64,000 bases of DNA from Glaciecola sp049650345. Its GTDB lineage: Bacteria; Pseudomonadota; Gammaproteobacteria; Enterobacterales; Alteromonadaceae. Both the position numbers and the translations under genes were made by a program. The stretch covers positions 1-64,000 of the forward strand of contig JBARZY010000125.1 in NCBI GenBank assembly GCA_049650345.1. Direction: 5' to 3'. Positions 16,905 through 26,453 of the stretch are shown piece after piece (the first letter of the stretch is position 1; each line of letters begins with the position of its first letter). The notes below the pieces were generated by a model. That model searched no databases and was not told the origin of the DNA. It saw nothing but the letters and a program-made list of their open reading frames with translations.

Positions 16905-18269
16905 ATGACCACACCCATTGAACCGCAAGTTAAACCGCAGGCACCGTCAATTCGCCATGTATTCTGCCGGTGGATTTACAGTTTCTTGTTATCGGTATTG
17001 TTGCCAATACTGCTAATTGTGTTTAGAAAAAAACTTCATCATCAACATGAAAAACTACGTACTCGGCGTTTTGTAGAGCGTTTTGGGATACTTCCTAAAC
17101 ATTTTAAGCCCTATGGTATCCACATTCACTGTGTGTCGGTAGGTGAAATTAACGCAGCAAAGGGCTTGATTGATAATTTACTTGTTGCCTATCCACATCT
17201 ACCTATCACCATCACCACTTCGTCAGTAACTGGTGCTGTTCACGCAAGTACAGTATATCAAGATCGCGTGCAACATTGTTATTTGCCGATTGATTTGAGT
17301 GTTTTTATGCGTTCGTTTTATGGCAAGTTGAAGCCTATTATGAGTGTTGTAACCGAAGTCGAAGTTTGGCCAAATATGGTAAATGAGTGTTATAAACGCG
17401 ATGTGTCACTGATAATGATAAACGGTCGTATGACAACACGGTCGCTACAAAACTATAAGCGAGTATCGTGGTTATTTAGAGGAACTTTGCGGCAATTTGC
17501 ACTTATTTGCGCTCAAAATACTGAATCGTTCGACAATTTCCTTGCATATGGGGTGTACAAAAGAAAACTCAAATTATCAAGAAACATGAAGTTTGACTTA
17601 CTGCCCGATGACAAAGATGAAGCCTTAGGTGAGCATATGAGAAAGGTTTATCAGCTTTCAGAACAACCAATTTTAGTCGCAGCATCTACCCATGATCCGG
17701 AAGAAAAACTGCTGCTCGATATGTATAAGCGCTTGAAGCAAGATATATCTGATTTAGTGTTAATTATTGTGCCTCGCCACCCCCATCGGTTTGACGAGGT
17801 TTATCAACTTGTGAAAGCCAATGGGTATAGTACTCAACGAGTAAGTGATTTAAAGGAGGGCGGTACGCAAATTGATAATGGTTTGGCTAAAACGGAATGC
17901 ATTGTTGTAGATAAAATGGGCTGGTTAAAAGCATGCTATAGCATTTGTAGTGCTGCTTTTATAGGCGGTAGTTTTGCACCCAAAGGAGGGCACAATGCAT
18001 TAGAGTGTGCTTTGTATGCAAAACCAATGGTAATGGGTCCTAGCATCTTTAATAATCCGTCAATTTGTCAGCACCTTGCAGAGCAGAACGCATTGATCAT
18101 AGTAGATACACCCAATACCCTATATGAGAGCCTAACGTATTGGCTATCAAATACTGAGCATGCAAAATTAGATGGTGAGAGGGGATTAAAAGTACTCATG
18201 CGCAACGCGGGGGCTGTTGAGTATACCTTCAGTGCCTTGCGTCCTTTTTTGCCCCCTAGTACGCACTAA
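16905..18269 (+). CDS. waaA: 3-deoxy-D-manno-octulosonic acid (Kdo) transferase
   Basis: WaaA (KdtA) is a GT30 glycosyltransferase at the inner membrane that adds Kdo from CMP-Kdo to lipid IVA. The 454-residue product has an N-terminal membrane anchor (about 25-43) and the ERFG segment. The acceptor-side catalytic Glu lies in the CVSVGEINAAKGL region, and VTEVEVWPNMVNECYKR and NGRMTTRS are conserved. The C-terminal CMP-Kdo site includes VPRHPHR and GGSFAPKGGHNALE (E. coli has GGS..GGHNPLE). It is about 30 residues longer than the E. coli enzyme because of its N-terminal extension. It lies 36 bases after the hybrid kinase and 18 bases before rlmF. Confidence 0.93.
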   Translation: MTTPIEPQVKPQAPSIRHVFCRWIYSFLLSVLLPILLIVFRKKLHHQHEKLRTRRFVERFGILPKHFKPYGIHIHCVSVGEINAAKGLIDNLLVAYPHLPITITTSSVTGAVHASTVYQDRVQHCYLPIDLSVFMRSFYGKLKPIMSVVTEVEVWPNMVNECYKRDVSLIMINGRMTTRSLQNYKRVSWLFRGTLRQFALICAQNTESFDNFLAYGVYKRKLKLSRNMKFDLLPDDKDEALGEHMRKVYQLSEQPILVAASTHDPEEKLLLDMYKRLKQDISDLVLIIVPRHPHRFDEVYQLVKANGYSTQRVSDLKEGGTQIDNGLAKTECIVVDKMGWLKACYSICSAAFIGGSFAPKGGHNALECALYAKPMVMGPSIFNNPSICQHLAEQNALIIVDTPNTLYESLTYWLSNTEHAKLDGERGLKVLMRNAGAVEYTFSALRPFLPPSTH

Positions 18270-18287
18270 ACCTTTAGATATATTATT

Positions 18288-19196
18288 TTGCACAAACGAA
18301 ATCGTCATCATCAATCATATCCTATAAAAGCACTGATTCTGGCTTATCCTAAACTCACGCCTTATGTGCTTTATAGATCAAACCAAAGTCCAACTATCGA
18401 CTTTAGCAATGCTCAGGCCGTAAAGGCCTTGAACACGGCTTTATTGTATTACTACTACGAGCTTGAATATTGGGACATTCCCCAGCAGTATTTGTGTCCA
18501 CCTGTGCCAGGAAGAGCTGACTATGTGCATCATATTGCCGATTTGCTAGCGCTAGATAATAAGGGCAGAATACCAAAGGGTAATGCGGTTAAAGGGATAG
18601 ATATTGGTACTGGTGCAAATATGATTTACCCCATTATTGCGCATCGCGTGTATGGATGGTCAATGCAGGGAACTGATATTGATAGTGGGGCAATAGTCAA
18701 TGCAAAGTCTATTTTAAAGGCAAACAAACATGTTCTTCAGCACATTGATATAAAGCTGCAAAAAAATAAAAACCATGTGTTCAGCGGAATCATTGGCAAT
18801 GATGATCAGTTTCACTTCTGCATGTGTAACCCGCCTTTTCATGCTTCTAAATCACAAGCTGAAGCGGGCTCATATAGAAAACAAACCAACCTGTCGCAAA
18901 ATAAAGCAAAGCGAGGCTCTGATGTAAAAGCAACCTTAAATACAACATTGAACTTTGCGGGCAAATCTAACGAATTGTGGTGCAAAGGCGGTGAGCTTAA
19001 ATTTGTGGAAGGCATGATAAAAGAGAGTGTTACTTATGGACAGAACGTTGGTTGGTTTACCAGTTTAATTTCAAAAAAGGCAAACTTACCAAGCTTGCAG
19101 AAAGTACTCGCGAGTGTGAATGTTAGCCAATCGAAAACTATCAACATGGCACAGGGTCAAAAGGCGAGTCGTTTTATAGCATGGACGTTTCAGTAG
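18288..19196 (+). CDS. rlmF: 23S rRNA (adenine-1618-N6) methyltransferase
   Basis: RlmF methylates A1618 of 23S rRNA with SAM. The 302-residue product matches the family along its length: NRHH near the start, LCPPVPGRADYVHHIADLL, the SAM site GIDIGTGANMIYPI, and the catalytic NPPF motif in MCNPPFHASKSQAEAG. The only fitting start is TTG 18288, with no strong ribosome binding site, 18 bases after waaA. The C-terminus SRFIAWTF is typical for the family. Confidence 0.92.
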   Translation: MHKRNRHHQSYPIKALILAYPKLTPYVLYRSNQSPTIDFSNAQAVKALNTALLYYYYELEYWDIPQQYLCPPVPGRADYVHHIADLLALDNKGRIPKGNAVKGIDIGTGANMIYPIIAHRVYGWSMQGTDIDSGAIVNAKSILKANKHVLQHIDIKLQKNKNHVFSGIIGNDDQFHFCMCNPPFHASKSQAEAGSYRKQTNLSQNKAKRGSDVKATLNTTLNFAGKSNELWCKGGELKFVEGMIKESVTYGQNVGWFTSLISKKANLPSLQKVLASVNVSQSKTINMAQGQKASRFIAWTFQ

Positions 19197-19248
19197 TAGT
19201 CTGCTTGCGCACCTAACACTTCGCTAGGCACGCCAGCAGTTTGATTGG

Positions 19249-21426
19249 TTATTCCTCACCACCTGTTACAGGAAATCCTCGGTCACGCATAAGTGCTTCT
19301 ACATTAGCGTCGCGGCCTCTAAATTTACGGTAGGCTTCGCTTGGCTCCATGGCGTTTCTCACCGCAAACAAGTATTTAACTAAACGTTCGCTTAGTGCCT
19401 CATCATAAAATCCGCCCGGTGCTTGCGCGAAGGCTTCTGCTGCATCTGAGGTAAGTACTTCTGCCCACATATAACCGTAATAAGCGGCCGCGTATCCTTC
19501 ACCTGAGAAAATATGCCCAAAGTGAGTGCTTCTGTGACGCATCACAATTTCTTCAGGCATACCCAAGCGCGTCAGTTGCTCTTGTTCAAAGGTGTCGGTA
19601 TTAATATTGGCCGGGTCGGTTGTGTGATACAACAAGTCCATAATTGCAGAGGCTAGGTATTCCGTGGTTTTAAAGCCTTCATTAAAGGTAGATGCTTGTT
19701 TTATTTTATTTACCAAGCTGGCTGGAATAGGCTCGCCGGTTTGATAGTGCACTAAATAGTTGTTAATCACTTCATCGGTTAAAATCCAGCGTTCAAGTAA
19801 TTGAGACTGGAACTCCGTATAGTCACGCACGCCAGAATGCGAACTGGGGTATTTTACATTGGCAGCTAAAAAGTGAAGCGCATGACCAAATTCATGAAAA
19901 TATGTTTCCGCATCGTCCCATGAAATTAAGGTTGCTTCGCCTGGAGCACCTTTAACAAAGTTTGAGTTGTTCGACGACAATACCGACTTTTCGCCTTCAA
20001 ATGTGGTGTAAGAACGATATGTTGTTGCCCATGCGCCCGAGCGTTTACCCTGGCGAGCAAATGGGTCTAAATACCACAAACCAATAAACTTACCACTGGT
20101 TTTATCATGTACTTCCCACACATTCACATCTTCGTGAAATACCGGAACTTTGCCACTTGGGATAGGCGTAAATTCAAAATTAAATAGTCGGCCAGCAACG
20201 TAAAACATTGCTTCACGAAGCTTATCGAGTTGCAGATATTGTTTTACTTCGTCTGAATCAAGATCGTATTTCGCTTTGCGCACTTTTTCTGCGTAGAAGC
20301 GATAATCCCAAGGCGCAATAGTAATGTTTGCATTCTCGCTATCAGCAATGGCTTGCATATCGCTGACTTCTTCAGATACTCGTGCAATTGCCGCTGGCCA
20401 TACTTTTTCCATTAATGCCATGGCGTTTTCTGGTGTTTTCGCCATTCTGTCTTCTAAGCGCCATTGTGCGTAGTTGTCAAAGCCAAGCAAGCTTATACGT
20501 TCATGCCGCAAGGTTAAAATTTGCTTAATATTGTCGCTGTTGTCGTATTCATCGCCATTGTTACCGCGCGAATAATAGGTTTCCCATACTCTTTGACGCA
20601 AGTCTCTGTCGGTTGAATAGGTTAAAAATGGGTCCATAGACGAACGTGTATTCGTAATGGCATACATGCCATCTTGTCCTCTATCGGTAGCCATTTTAGC
20701 GGCCGCTTTTTTAAATGACTCCGGTAAGCCATTTAACTGGTCGCCAGTTAAGTACAATACATAGTTTTCTTCGTCGGCCAATACATTGTTAGCAAATTGC
20801 GTATGCAAGCTCGCTAGCTCTTGGTTGATTTGGGCGTAACGTTGTTTGTCAGTGTTATTCAGTAGCGCGCCATTGCGCACAAAACCGTGATAGCGATTGC
20901 TCGCAATGCGTTTCTCTTCAACCGTGAGTGTAGCCATTTCGTCACTTTCATATACGGCTTTTATGCGCTCAAAAAGTGCTTTTTTTTGGCTTATTTTAGA
21001 ACGATAGGCCGAAATCTGAGGCGCCATATCACGTTGAATTGCGCGAAATTCTGCAGATGACTTGTTAGAACGCCAAATGCCCCAGTAAATAAAAATACGA
21101 CTTAGCTCTTTTGAGGCTTTTTCCATTGCAACTATGGTATTTTCAAATGTTGGTGGTTCAGGGTTATTGGCAATCACTTCGTATTCTGCAAGAGACTTTT
21201 GCATAGCAAATTCTAGAGCAGGTTTTAAATCTGCTAGTGACATTTCATTAAACGCCGGCACACCGCCATAGGGTCCTTCAAATGGTTTAACGAGGACATT
21301 ATTAGGTAAGGTGTCTTTTATTTGGGTGTTCGCTTGTTGATCCAATGAACCTTGTTGCGTTGTGCTACAAGCAGACAAGCTCAGTACAACGGCAGCGCAA
21401 ATTATGCCAATAAGAGGCTTCTTCAT
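19249..21426 (-). CDS. M3 family peptidyl-dipeptidase, lipoprotein form
   Basis: The 725-residue zinc metallopeptidase belongs to M3 (Dcp/oligopeptidase A type). It has the zinc motif HEFGH in AETYFHEFGHALHFL, the downstream ligand Glu in the FQSQLLERW region, and the substrate Tyr motif GYAAAYYGYMWAE. It removes dipeptides from peptide C-termini. Unlike cytoplasmic Dcp it begins with a lipoprotein signal (VVLSLSAC, lipid Cys at about 20), so it should work in the periplasm attached to a membrane. AAAGGA precedes the ATG. It converges with rlmF and diverges from the EAL gene at 21632. Confidence 0.9.
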   Translation of the reverse strand: MKKPLIGIICAAVVLSLSACSTTQQGSLDQQANTQIKDTLPNNVLVKPFEGPYGGVPAFNEMSLADLKPALEFAMQKSLAEYEVIANNPEPPTFENTIVAMEKASKELSRIFIYWGIWRSNKSSAEFRAIQRDMAPQISAYRSKISQKKALFERIKAVYESDEMATLTVEEKRIASNRYHGFVRNGALLNNTDKQRYAQINQELASLHTQFANNVLADEENYVLYLTGDQLNGLPESFKKAAAKMATDRGQDGMYAITNTRSSMDPFLTYSTDRDLRQRVWETYYSRGNNGDEYDNSDNIKQILTLRHERISLLGFDNYAQWRLEDRMAKTPENAMALMEKVWPAAIARVSEEVSDMQAIADSENANITIAPWDYRFYAEKVRKAKYDLDSDEVKQYLQLDKLREAMFYVAGRLFNFEFTPIPSGKVPVFHEDVNVWEVHDKTSGKFIGLWYLDPFARQGKRSGAWATTYRSYTTFEGEKSVLSSNNSNFVKGAPGEATLISWDDAETYFHEFGHALHFLAANVKYPSSHSGVRDYTEFQSQLLERWILTDEVINNYLVHYQTGEPIPASLVNKIKQASTFNEGFKTTEYLASAIMDLLYHTTDPANINTDTFEQEQLTRLGMPEEIVMRHRSTHFGHIFSGEGYAAAYYGYMWAEVLTSDAAEAFAQAPGGFYDEALSERLVKYLFAVRNAMEPSEAYRKFRGRDANVEALMRDRGFPVTGGEE

Positions 21427-21533
21427 GATGATTCCTTTGTTTAATCGGTCTATCGATAATGCTTATTTTAATTATTGTTAGATACGAGATCTTACTGATT
21501 TAGCTTAATTTTTAACAAACTTGGTTACTATTC

Positions 21534-21550
21534 AAGCAAACGCTTTTGAT
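21534..21550. promoter_or_regulatory. LacI/PurR-type operator-like site
   Basis: AAGCAAACGCTTTTGA in the 205-bp divergent gap matches 10 of the 12 fixed positions of the E. coli PurR consensus. It has the AAGC-AAAC-GCTT symmetry of LacI-family operators. It lies about 85 bases ahead of the EAL gene. Which regulator would use it is not known. Confidence 0.35.
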
Positions 21551-21631
21551 TTATAAAAAAATTGTTATCAATTCGTAATAAAGCTGTCATTGTAGCTTTC
21601 TTAAAATTTTAGTTTATTCTATTGGAAAGCT

Positions 21632-23161
21632 ATGCAAAGCAGTTCGCTTAAACGCCTTTACATTACCTTATTTGCCATTATTGCAACAAGTACTTTGGTT
21701 ATGTTAACTGTTTATACGATGAAGTTAATAGGTGAGCACCAACAAACTCGTTTTTCCCATGAAGTGTTGCGCTTGGTCAATAATGTGGCTGATGAAACAA
21801 AAAGTAACCTCGCTCTGTTGAATCAAGCAGTGGATCTTGGGTTTTGTAACGATCAAAAAATTAGAGCTATGCGCCAATTTGTGTTTAAAAGCCGCTATGC
21901 AAAAGAGATAGGGTATTACTCAAATGATACGTATTTATGCAATACTAATTTGGGGGATGCACAACAAGCACAATTAGCCATGCAGCCCGACATTATTACA
22001 CCCACTGGGCATGAACTATGGCTAAATACCGCATCAAATTTATTTGAAGAAGAATATCCCATATATATTATAAAAAGTGGTGACTATCATATTGTGCTTG
22101 ATCCTAATGAAATTATGTCAGTCGATATGCCTGAGTTTGAATGGCAATGGCTTTACAAGGATAAGCAACAAACAGTGTCTCTGCTAGGTACGCCAGAATT
22201 GCATAAGTATGCCAGTGATAGGCGTTTCTACGATATTGATACAAGCTTTGTATTGGTGTGTAGCGAAGGCGCTGTATATTGTATCGCATCACGCGACTAT
22301 TTGAGTCGGCAGTTTTCAATACCCATAATATTAGCAATTGTGATGGGTGTAATAATGGCGTTGTGTGCTTTTTATTGGCTTGGTCATCTTATTCTGAGTT
22401 ACTATTATTGTCATCATATGCGCATTAAAAGAGGCCTTAAAAACCGCGCTTTTTACCCCTTGTATCAACCTATTATTGAACTTGAAACAGGTAAAATAAT
22501 TGGCTGCGAGGTGCTTGCGCGTTTTAAAGATGATTTGGGTATCTTAAGCCCTGCTGAGTTTATTCCAATCGTGTTGCAACAACATAAAACCGTTGAGTTT
22601 ACGCGAATAATTTTGAAAGTGGCAATGTCACAACTGGTTAAGCAGGTTAATTTGCCGGCTGCGTTTAAAGTGAATTTTAATGTGTTTCCTAACGACTTAA
22701 CCAAAAACAATTTTGAGCGGATTTCAAGACATAAAGATTTATTTTCCAGTCGTTTCCAGCTATGTTTTGAAATAACAGAAGACGAACCCTTCAAAAATGA
22801 TACCGCTACAAATGCATTAAAAAAACTTAAAGAAACCGGCGCAGAGGTTGCTATTGACGATTTTGGCACCGGTTATTCAAACTTGACCCAATTACAAAGT
22901 ATTCCGTTTGACTATTTAAAAATGGACAAAAGTTTCTGTATTGGTTTAGAGCGCAGCGCGTTTCGAGCGAGCTTAATACCGCAGATTGTTAAGATTGCAG
23001 ATATGCTCGATGTACCCGTTGTTGCCGAAGGGGTAGAAACCAACACGCAACGCAAAATATTAATTCGTGAGGGTGTAAAACTGGCGCAAGGCTTCTTTTT
23101 CTCGCGCCCTATATCGGCTAACCGACTGGGCAATTTGGTGCTAATGCAGGCCAGTGTTTAG
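21632..23161 (+). CDS. CSS-motif EAL-domain c-di-GMP phosphodiesterase
   Basis: The 509-residue membrane protein has an N-terminal helix (about 10-30) and a periplasmic CSS-type sensor domain. This carries paired cysteines (DLGFCNDQKIRAMRQFVF, then SNDTYLCNTNLG) that in E. coli PdeB/PdeC-type proteins form a redox-sensitive disulfide. A second helix follows (about 225-250), then an EAL domain. The catalytic set looks intact: EVLARF (EAL signature as EVL), the Asn in VNFNVFPND, EITEDE, the metal loop DDFGTGYSN, the Lys in LKMDKSF, AEGVET and AQGFFFSRP. It should hydrolyse c-di-GMP, opposing the cyclase at 6814. GGAAAG precedes the ATG. Its stop overlaps that of convergent purU by four bases. 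Confidence 0.9.
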   Translation: MQSSSLKRLYITLFAIIATSTLVMLTVYTMKLIGEHQQTRFSHEVLRLVNNVADETKSNLALLNQAVDLGFCNDQKIRAMRQFVFKSRYAKEIGYYSNDTYLCNTNLGDAQQAQLAMQPDIITPTGHELWLNTASNLFEEEYPIYIIKSGDYHIVLDPNEIMSVDMPEFEWQWLYKDKQQTVSLLGTPELHKYASDRRFYDIDTSFVLVCSEGAVYCIASRDYLSRQFSIPIILAIVMGVIMALCAFYWLGHLILSYYYCHHMRIKRGLKNRAFYPLYQPIIELETGKIIGCEVLARFKDDLGILSPAEFIPIVLQQHKTVEFTRIILKVAMSQLVKQVNLPAAFKVNFNVFPNDLTKNNFERISRHKDLFSSRFQLCFEITEDEPFKNDTATNALKKLKETGAEVAIDDFGTGYSNLTQLQSIPFDYLKMDKSFCIGLERSAFRASLIPQIVKIADMLDVPVVAEGVETNTQRKILIREGVKLAQGFFFSRPISANRLGNLVLMQASV

Positions 23162-24030
23162 TTAAATACTATGGTTTTGTTATGGCAAATGATCACTCTA
23201 TCTTCTAGGTGATAGCGTAAACCATTCGCAAGGGCATTTACCTCGCAACGTTTACCTTTTCTCACCATATCTTCACTGCTGTCGCTATGTGATATACGCA
23301 TTACTTCCTGCTCTATAATGGGACCTTCATCAAGCACGCTAGTCACATAATGGCAGGTTGCTCCAATTAGTTTTACACCGCGGTCATAGGCTTGCTGGTA
23401 TGGCTTGGCGCCAACAAACGAGGGTAAAAAACTGTGATGAATGTTAATAATTTTACCAGCCAAACGTTGGCACAACGCGTCGGGGATAATCTGCATGAAC
23501 CGCGCAAGGACCGTTAGGTCAATTTGATAATGTGTTAACAACGATTCAATTTGTTCAAACGCTTTCGTTTTGTCGCTAAAGTCGATGAAGTGAAAAGGTA
23601 CTTTGTACCAGTCAGCATATTTACGCATGCTCTCATGGTTAGCAATAATGCACGGTATATCGCAGTTTAGTTCGCTTGTATGCCATCTGTGTAACACGTC
23701 ATTTAGGCAGTGTGATTCTTTACTGGCTAACAACGCCACTTTGGTTGGATTGATAGAACTACTAAGTGACCAATGCATATCAAACTTAACTGCTATTTCA
23801 CTGAATGCATCGCTAAAACTTGCTAGATCGAAAGCTAACGATTCAGCATCTATTTCGTGGCGCATAAAAAAACGTTTTAGCTGTACATCGGTATGATGAC
23901 TCGCTTCTAGTATGCTGGCATTGTGTGACGCCAAAAACTGCGATACGGCAGCAACTAAGCCAACTTGGTCAGGACAATCAATAACTAGGCGATATGTGGG
24001 ACGCAAAAATAACTCTCCATTTTTAAACAA
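23158..24030 (-). CDS. purU: Formyltetrahydrofolate deformylase
   Basis: PurU hydrolyses 10-formyl-THF to formate and THF, balancing one-carbon pools for purine synthesis. The 290-residue product has an N-terminal ACT domain (about 12-90, YRLVIDCPDQVGLVAAVSQFL) and a C-terminal formyl transferase fold. The latter contains NIHHSFLPSFVGAKPYQQAYDRGVK, the GATCHYVTSVLDEGPIIEQ catalytic stretch and a terminal RVIICHNKTIVF. All match the family. It converges on the EAL gene and diverges from phaB. Confidence 0.95.
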   Translation of the reverse strand: MFKNGELFLRPTYRLVIDCPDQVGLVAAVSQFLASHNASILEASHHTDVQLKRFFMRHEIDAESLAFDLASFSDAFSEIAVKFDMHWSLSSSINPTKVALLASKESHCLNDVLHRWHTSELNCDIPCIIANHESMRKYADWYKVPFHFIDFSDKTKAFEQIESLLTHYQIDLTVLARFMQIIPDALCQRLAGKIINIHHSFLPSFVGAKPYQQAYDRGVKLIGATCHYVTSVLDEGPIIEQEVMRISHSDSSEDMVRKGKRCEVNALANGLRYHLEDRVIICHNKTIVFN

Positions 24031-24292
24031 ACAGTATATGTCGCAACGACCTGCGATAACAAAGGTCGATTAATATAAACGTTTTTTGGCTTGTCGCCTA
24101 CCTTGCATTCGAAAGATGTGGTCATAAGGACTAAATTGTTATGCTATGACATAGAAAAATTGATTTAGCGCATACTTTAGGGGCAAAAAAGAGTGAATCT
24201 ACTAAAGTCGAATAACGTCATAATACATTAACCTTTATAACTTATATTAATAAGGCAGTATTCATTAAAGTTAATTATAGGAAATAAAACAC

Positions 24293-25015
24293 ATGGCAAG
24301 AGTGGCGTTAGTAACAGGTGGTACCCGCGGTATTGGTGAAGCAATTTGTACTACTTTAAAAGATAAAGGTTATACAGTTGTAGCGAACTATGCTGGAAAT
24401 GACGAAGCAGCGAAAGCGTTTACTGCTCGCACTGATATTCCTACTGCGAAGTTCGACGTATCCGATTTTGAAGCAGTTCAAACGGCAATAGCAGAAGTAG
24501 AATCGACTTATGGTCCTGTTGATGTATTAATTAACAATGCCGGTATTACGCGCGATGGCACTATGCATCGTATGTCGTTCGAAAAGTGGGACGCTGTTAT
24601 TCAAACCAACTTGGCCTCATGTTTCAATACCTGTAAAGCAGTGATTGAAGGCATGCGTGAGCGTAACTTTGGTCGCATTATTAATGTGGGTTCGGTAAAT
24701 GGCCAAGCAGGTCAATATGGTCAAGTTAACTATGCGGCTGCTAAGTCAGGTATTCATGGTTTTACTAAAGCACTTGCGCTTGAGAACGCGGCAAAAGGTA
24801 TTACGGTAAACGCGATTGCACCAGGGTATGTTGATACCGATATGGTGCGTGCTGTACCAGAAGACGTATTAGTGAAAATTATTCGTACTATACCAGTGGG
24901 TCGTTTAGGTCGCCCAGAAGACATCGCTAACAGTGTTGCATTTTTGGTAGATGATGAATCAAGCTTTATTACTGGCTCGACCTTGTCTATCAATGGCGGT
25001 CAGCACATGTATTAA
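24293..25015 (+). CDS. phaB: Acetoacetyl-CoA reductase (NADPH)
   Basis: PhaB reduces acetoacetyl-CoA to (R)-3-hydroxybutyryl-CoA, the monomer for PHB synthesis. The 240-residue short-chain dehydrogenase has the cofactor motif TGGTRGIGEA, the structural NNAGITRDGTMHRM typical of PhaB, the catalytic Ser-Tyr-Lys (VGSVNGQAGQYGQVNYAAAKSG) and the ending SINGGQHMY. AGGA stands about ten bases before the ATG. It is followed at once by a strong terminator, so it is a single-gene unit on the edge of the PHA island. No thiolase gene is adjacent. Confidence 0.95.
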   Translation: MARVALVTGGTRGIGEAICTTLKDKGYTVVANYAGNDEAAKAFTARTDIPTAKFDVSDFEAVQTAIAEVESTYGPVDVLINNAGITRDGTMHRMSFEKWDAVIQTNLASCFNTCKAVIEGMRERNFGRIINVGSVNGQAGQYGQVNYAAAKSGIHGFTKALALENAAKGITVNAIAPGYVDTDMVRAVPEDVLVKIIRTIPVGRLGRPEDIANSVAFLVDDESSFITGSTLSINGGQHMY

Positions 25016-25040
25016 GGATTATCCTTATTTACAAAGCACA

Positions 25041-25068
25041 AAAAAAGCCCGTATTGACGGGCTTTTTT
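25041..25068. terminator. Bidirectional terminator between phaB and the transglycosylase
   Basis: AAAAAAGCCCGT (25041-25052) pairs with ACGGGCTTTTTT (25057-25068) around ATTG. The T-run on either strand allows it to end both phaB and the convergent murein transglycosylase gene. Confidence 0.92.
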
Positions 25069-25083
25069 GTGAATGTCTAACTA

Positions 25084-26322
25084 TCAGTTTTCGGCTAGTA
25101 TTGCATCAAAGGTTTCGGTTGATGGAAATCCATCAGCAACCAGGCCTTTCATCGCTTGATATTGGCGAATGCCTTCACGCGTCGCTGGCCCCATAATACC
25201 GTCTGCCTCACCTACGTCTATGCCTAATTCGTTGAGTTTACGTTGCAATTGGGCCATGCTAACTAGGCTATAGTTTGGTAAATCGGGTAGGGCAGCATAT
25301 AAACCTCCGCCACCAGCAACTTGGTTGGCCAGTTGTCCCACTGCAATGGCGTAAAATTCAGAATTGTTCCATCGCATTATTGTGCGAAAATTAGCATAGC
25401 TTAAAAATGCCGGTCCTAGGTGACCTGAGGGAACGCGAAGACGAGCTTCTACATTACTGTTTGGTAGCTTATCGCCATTGCCTGCTTTTATGCCTAAGGC
25501 CTTCCATTGGGCCACAGTCATTACTTTTTTATTGGCCAGTTTATAGTCAAAGTTGTCGGGTAATAGTACTTCTCTGCCCCAACGCAAACCAGGTTTCCAG
25601 CCCAACTTCCACAAAAAGTGAGCCGCTGATGCAAGTGCGTCCTGCTCTGAATTCCACAGGTCTATTTTACCGTTGTTGTCGCCATCAATCGCATATTGGC
25701 TGAAGGTTGTGGGCATAAACTGTGTATGGCCCATTGCGCCAGCCCAACTGCCCTTCATCATGTCTCTGTTTAGGTCATGCTGGTCCATGAGTTTAAGCGC
25801 CAAAAACAGCTCCTTGGTAAAAAATTCAGAGCGGCGCTTGTCACATGCCAAAGTGGCTAAAGAATCGAGTACTGACATTTTACCTTTGTAGCCACCATAG
25901 TTAGTTTCAAGTCCCCAAAATGCAATCAGGTAATGCCCGGGTATGCCGTATTGAGTGGTGAGTTGTTTTAAAAAGATTCTGTGCTCTGCCAGTTTTTCAC
26001 GTCCCTTATTAATTCGCCATTCGTTGACTCTTTTACTGAAATAATTAGGGAAGGTAGATACAAATTCGGGCTGGCTTCGGTCTAGTTCAATTACGCGTGG
26101 GATAAAATTGAGCTGTGAAAACTCTTGGTCTACTCGTGATTGCTTAACGCCTGCATTAAGTGCCTGTTGCTTTTTTTCGTTTAGACATTGTGAAAAGTTG
26201 GCTTTATTAGTTGCGACAATACTCGCCACATATTCGTCAGCATCATTTGCTTGTGCGTGAAAACTGAAAAGGGGGGCACTAAGTGCAGCAATAAGTAAAG
26301 TTACGTTGAGAGGGATATTCAA
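25084..26322 (-). CDS. Lytic murein transglycosylase, MltB family, with peptidoglycan-binding domain
   Basis: The 412-residue product starts with a signal peptide (about 1-25, cleavage after AQA). It has an SLT_2/MltB catalytic domain (about 30-330) with the catalytic Glu in IAFWGLETNYGGYKG and the substrate motif WAGAMGHTQFMPTTF. It ends with a PG_binding_1 domain (about 345-410, LQRKLNELGIDVGEADGIMGPAT). It cleaves the MurNAc-GlcNAc bond, forming 1,6-anhydro ends, in the periplasm. The start appears to be TTG 26322; no in-frame ATG fits the signal peptide. No lipobox was seen, so it is soluble rather than lipid-anchored. Confidence 0.9.
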   Translation of the reverse strand: MNIPLNVTLLIAALSAPLFSFHAQANDADEYVASIVATNKANFSQCLNEKKQQALNAGVKQSRVDQEFSQLNFIPRVIELDRSQPEFVSTFPNYFSKRVNEWRINKGREKLAEHRIFLKQLTTQYGIPGHYLIAFWGLETNYGGYKGKMSVLDSLATLACDKRRSEFFTKELFLALKLMDQHDLNRDMMKGSWAGAMGHTQFMPTTFSQYAIDGDNNGKIDLWNSEQDALASAAHFLWKLGWKPGLRWGREVLLPDNFDYKLANKKVMTVAQWKALGIKAGNGDKLPNSNVEARLRVPSGHLGPAFLSYANFRTIMRWNNSEFYAIAVGQLANQVAGGGGLYAALPDLPNYSLVSMAQLQRKLNELGIDVGEADGIMGPATREGIRQYQAMKGLVADGFPSTETFDAILAEN

Positions 26323-26411
26323 ATGGCACCGATTTTATAAGAAGGATGTATTTATAATACAACTTTACTGAGATTTAGTTCCTTAAACAATGCTTATTAA
26401 AGGGTTATGTA

Positions 26412-26443
26412 AATAAACGCGGGTGCACTAAAAGCACACCCGC
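26412..26443 (-). terminator. Hairpin terminator downstream of phaZ
   Basis: GCGGGTG (26419-26425) pairs with CACCCGC (26437-26443) around an eleven-base loop. Read on the minus strand the stem is followed by GTTTATTT. It lies 11 bases after the phaZ stop. Confidence 0.7.
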
Positions 26444-26453
26444 TGTTTTATAC

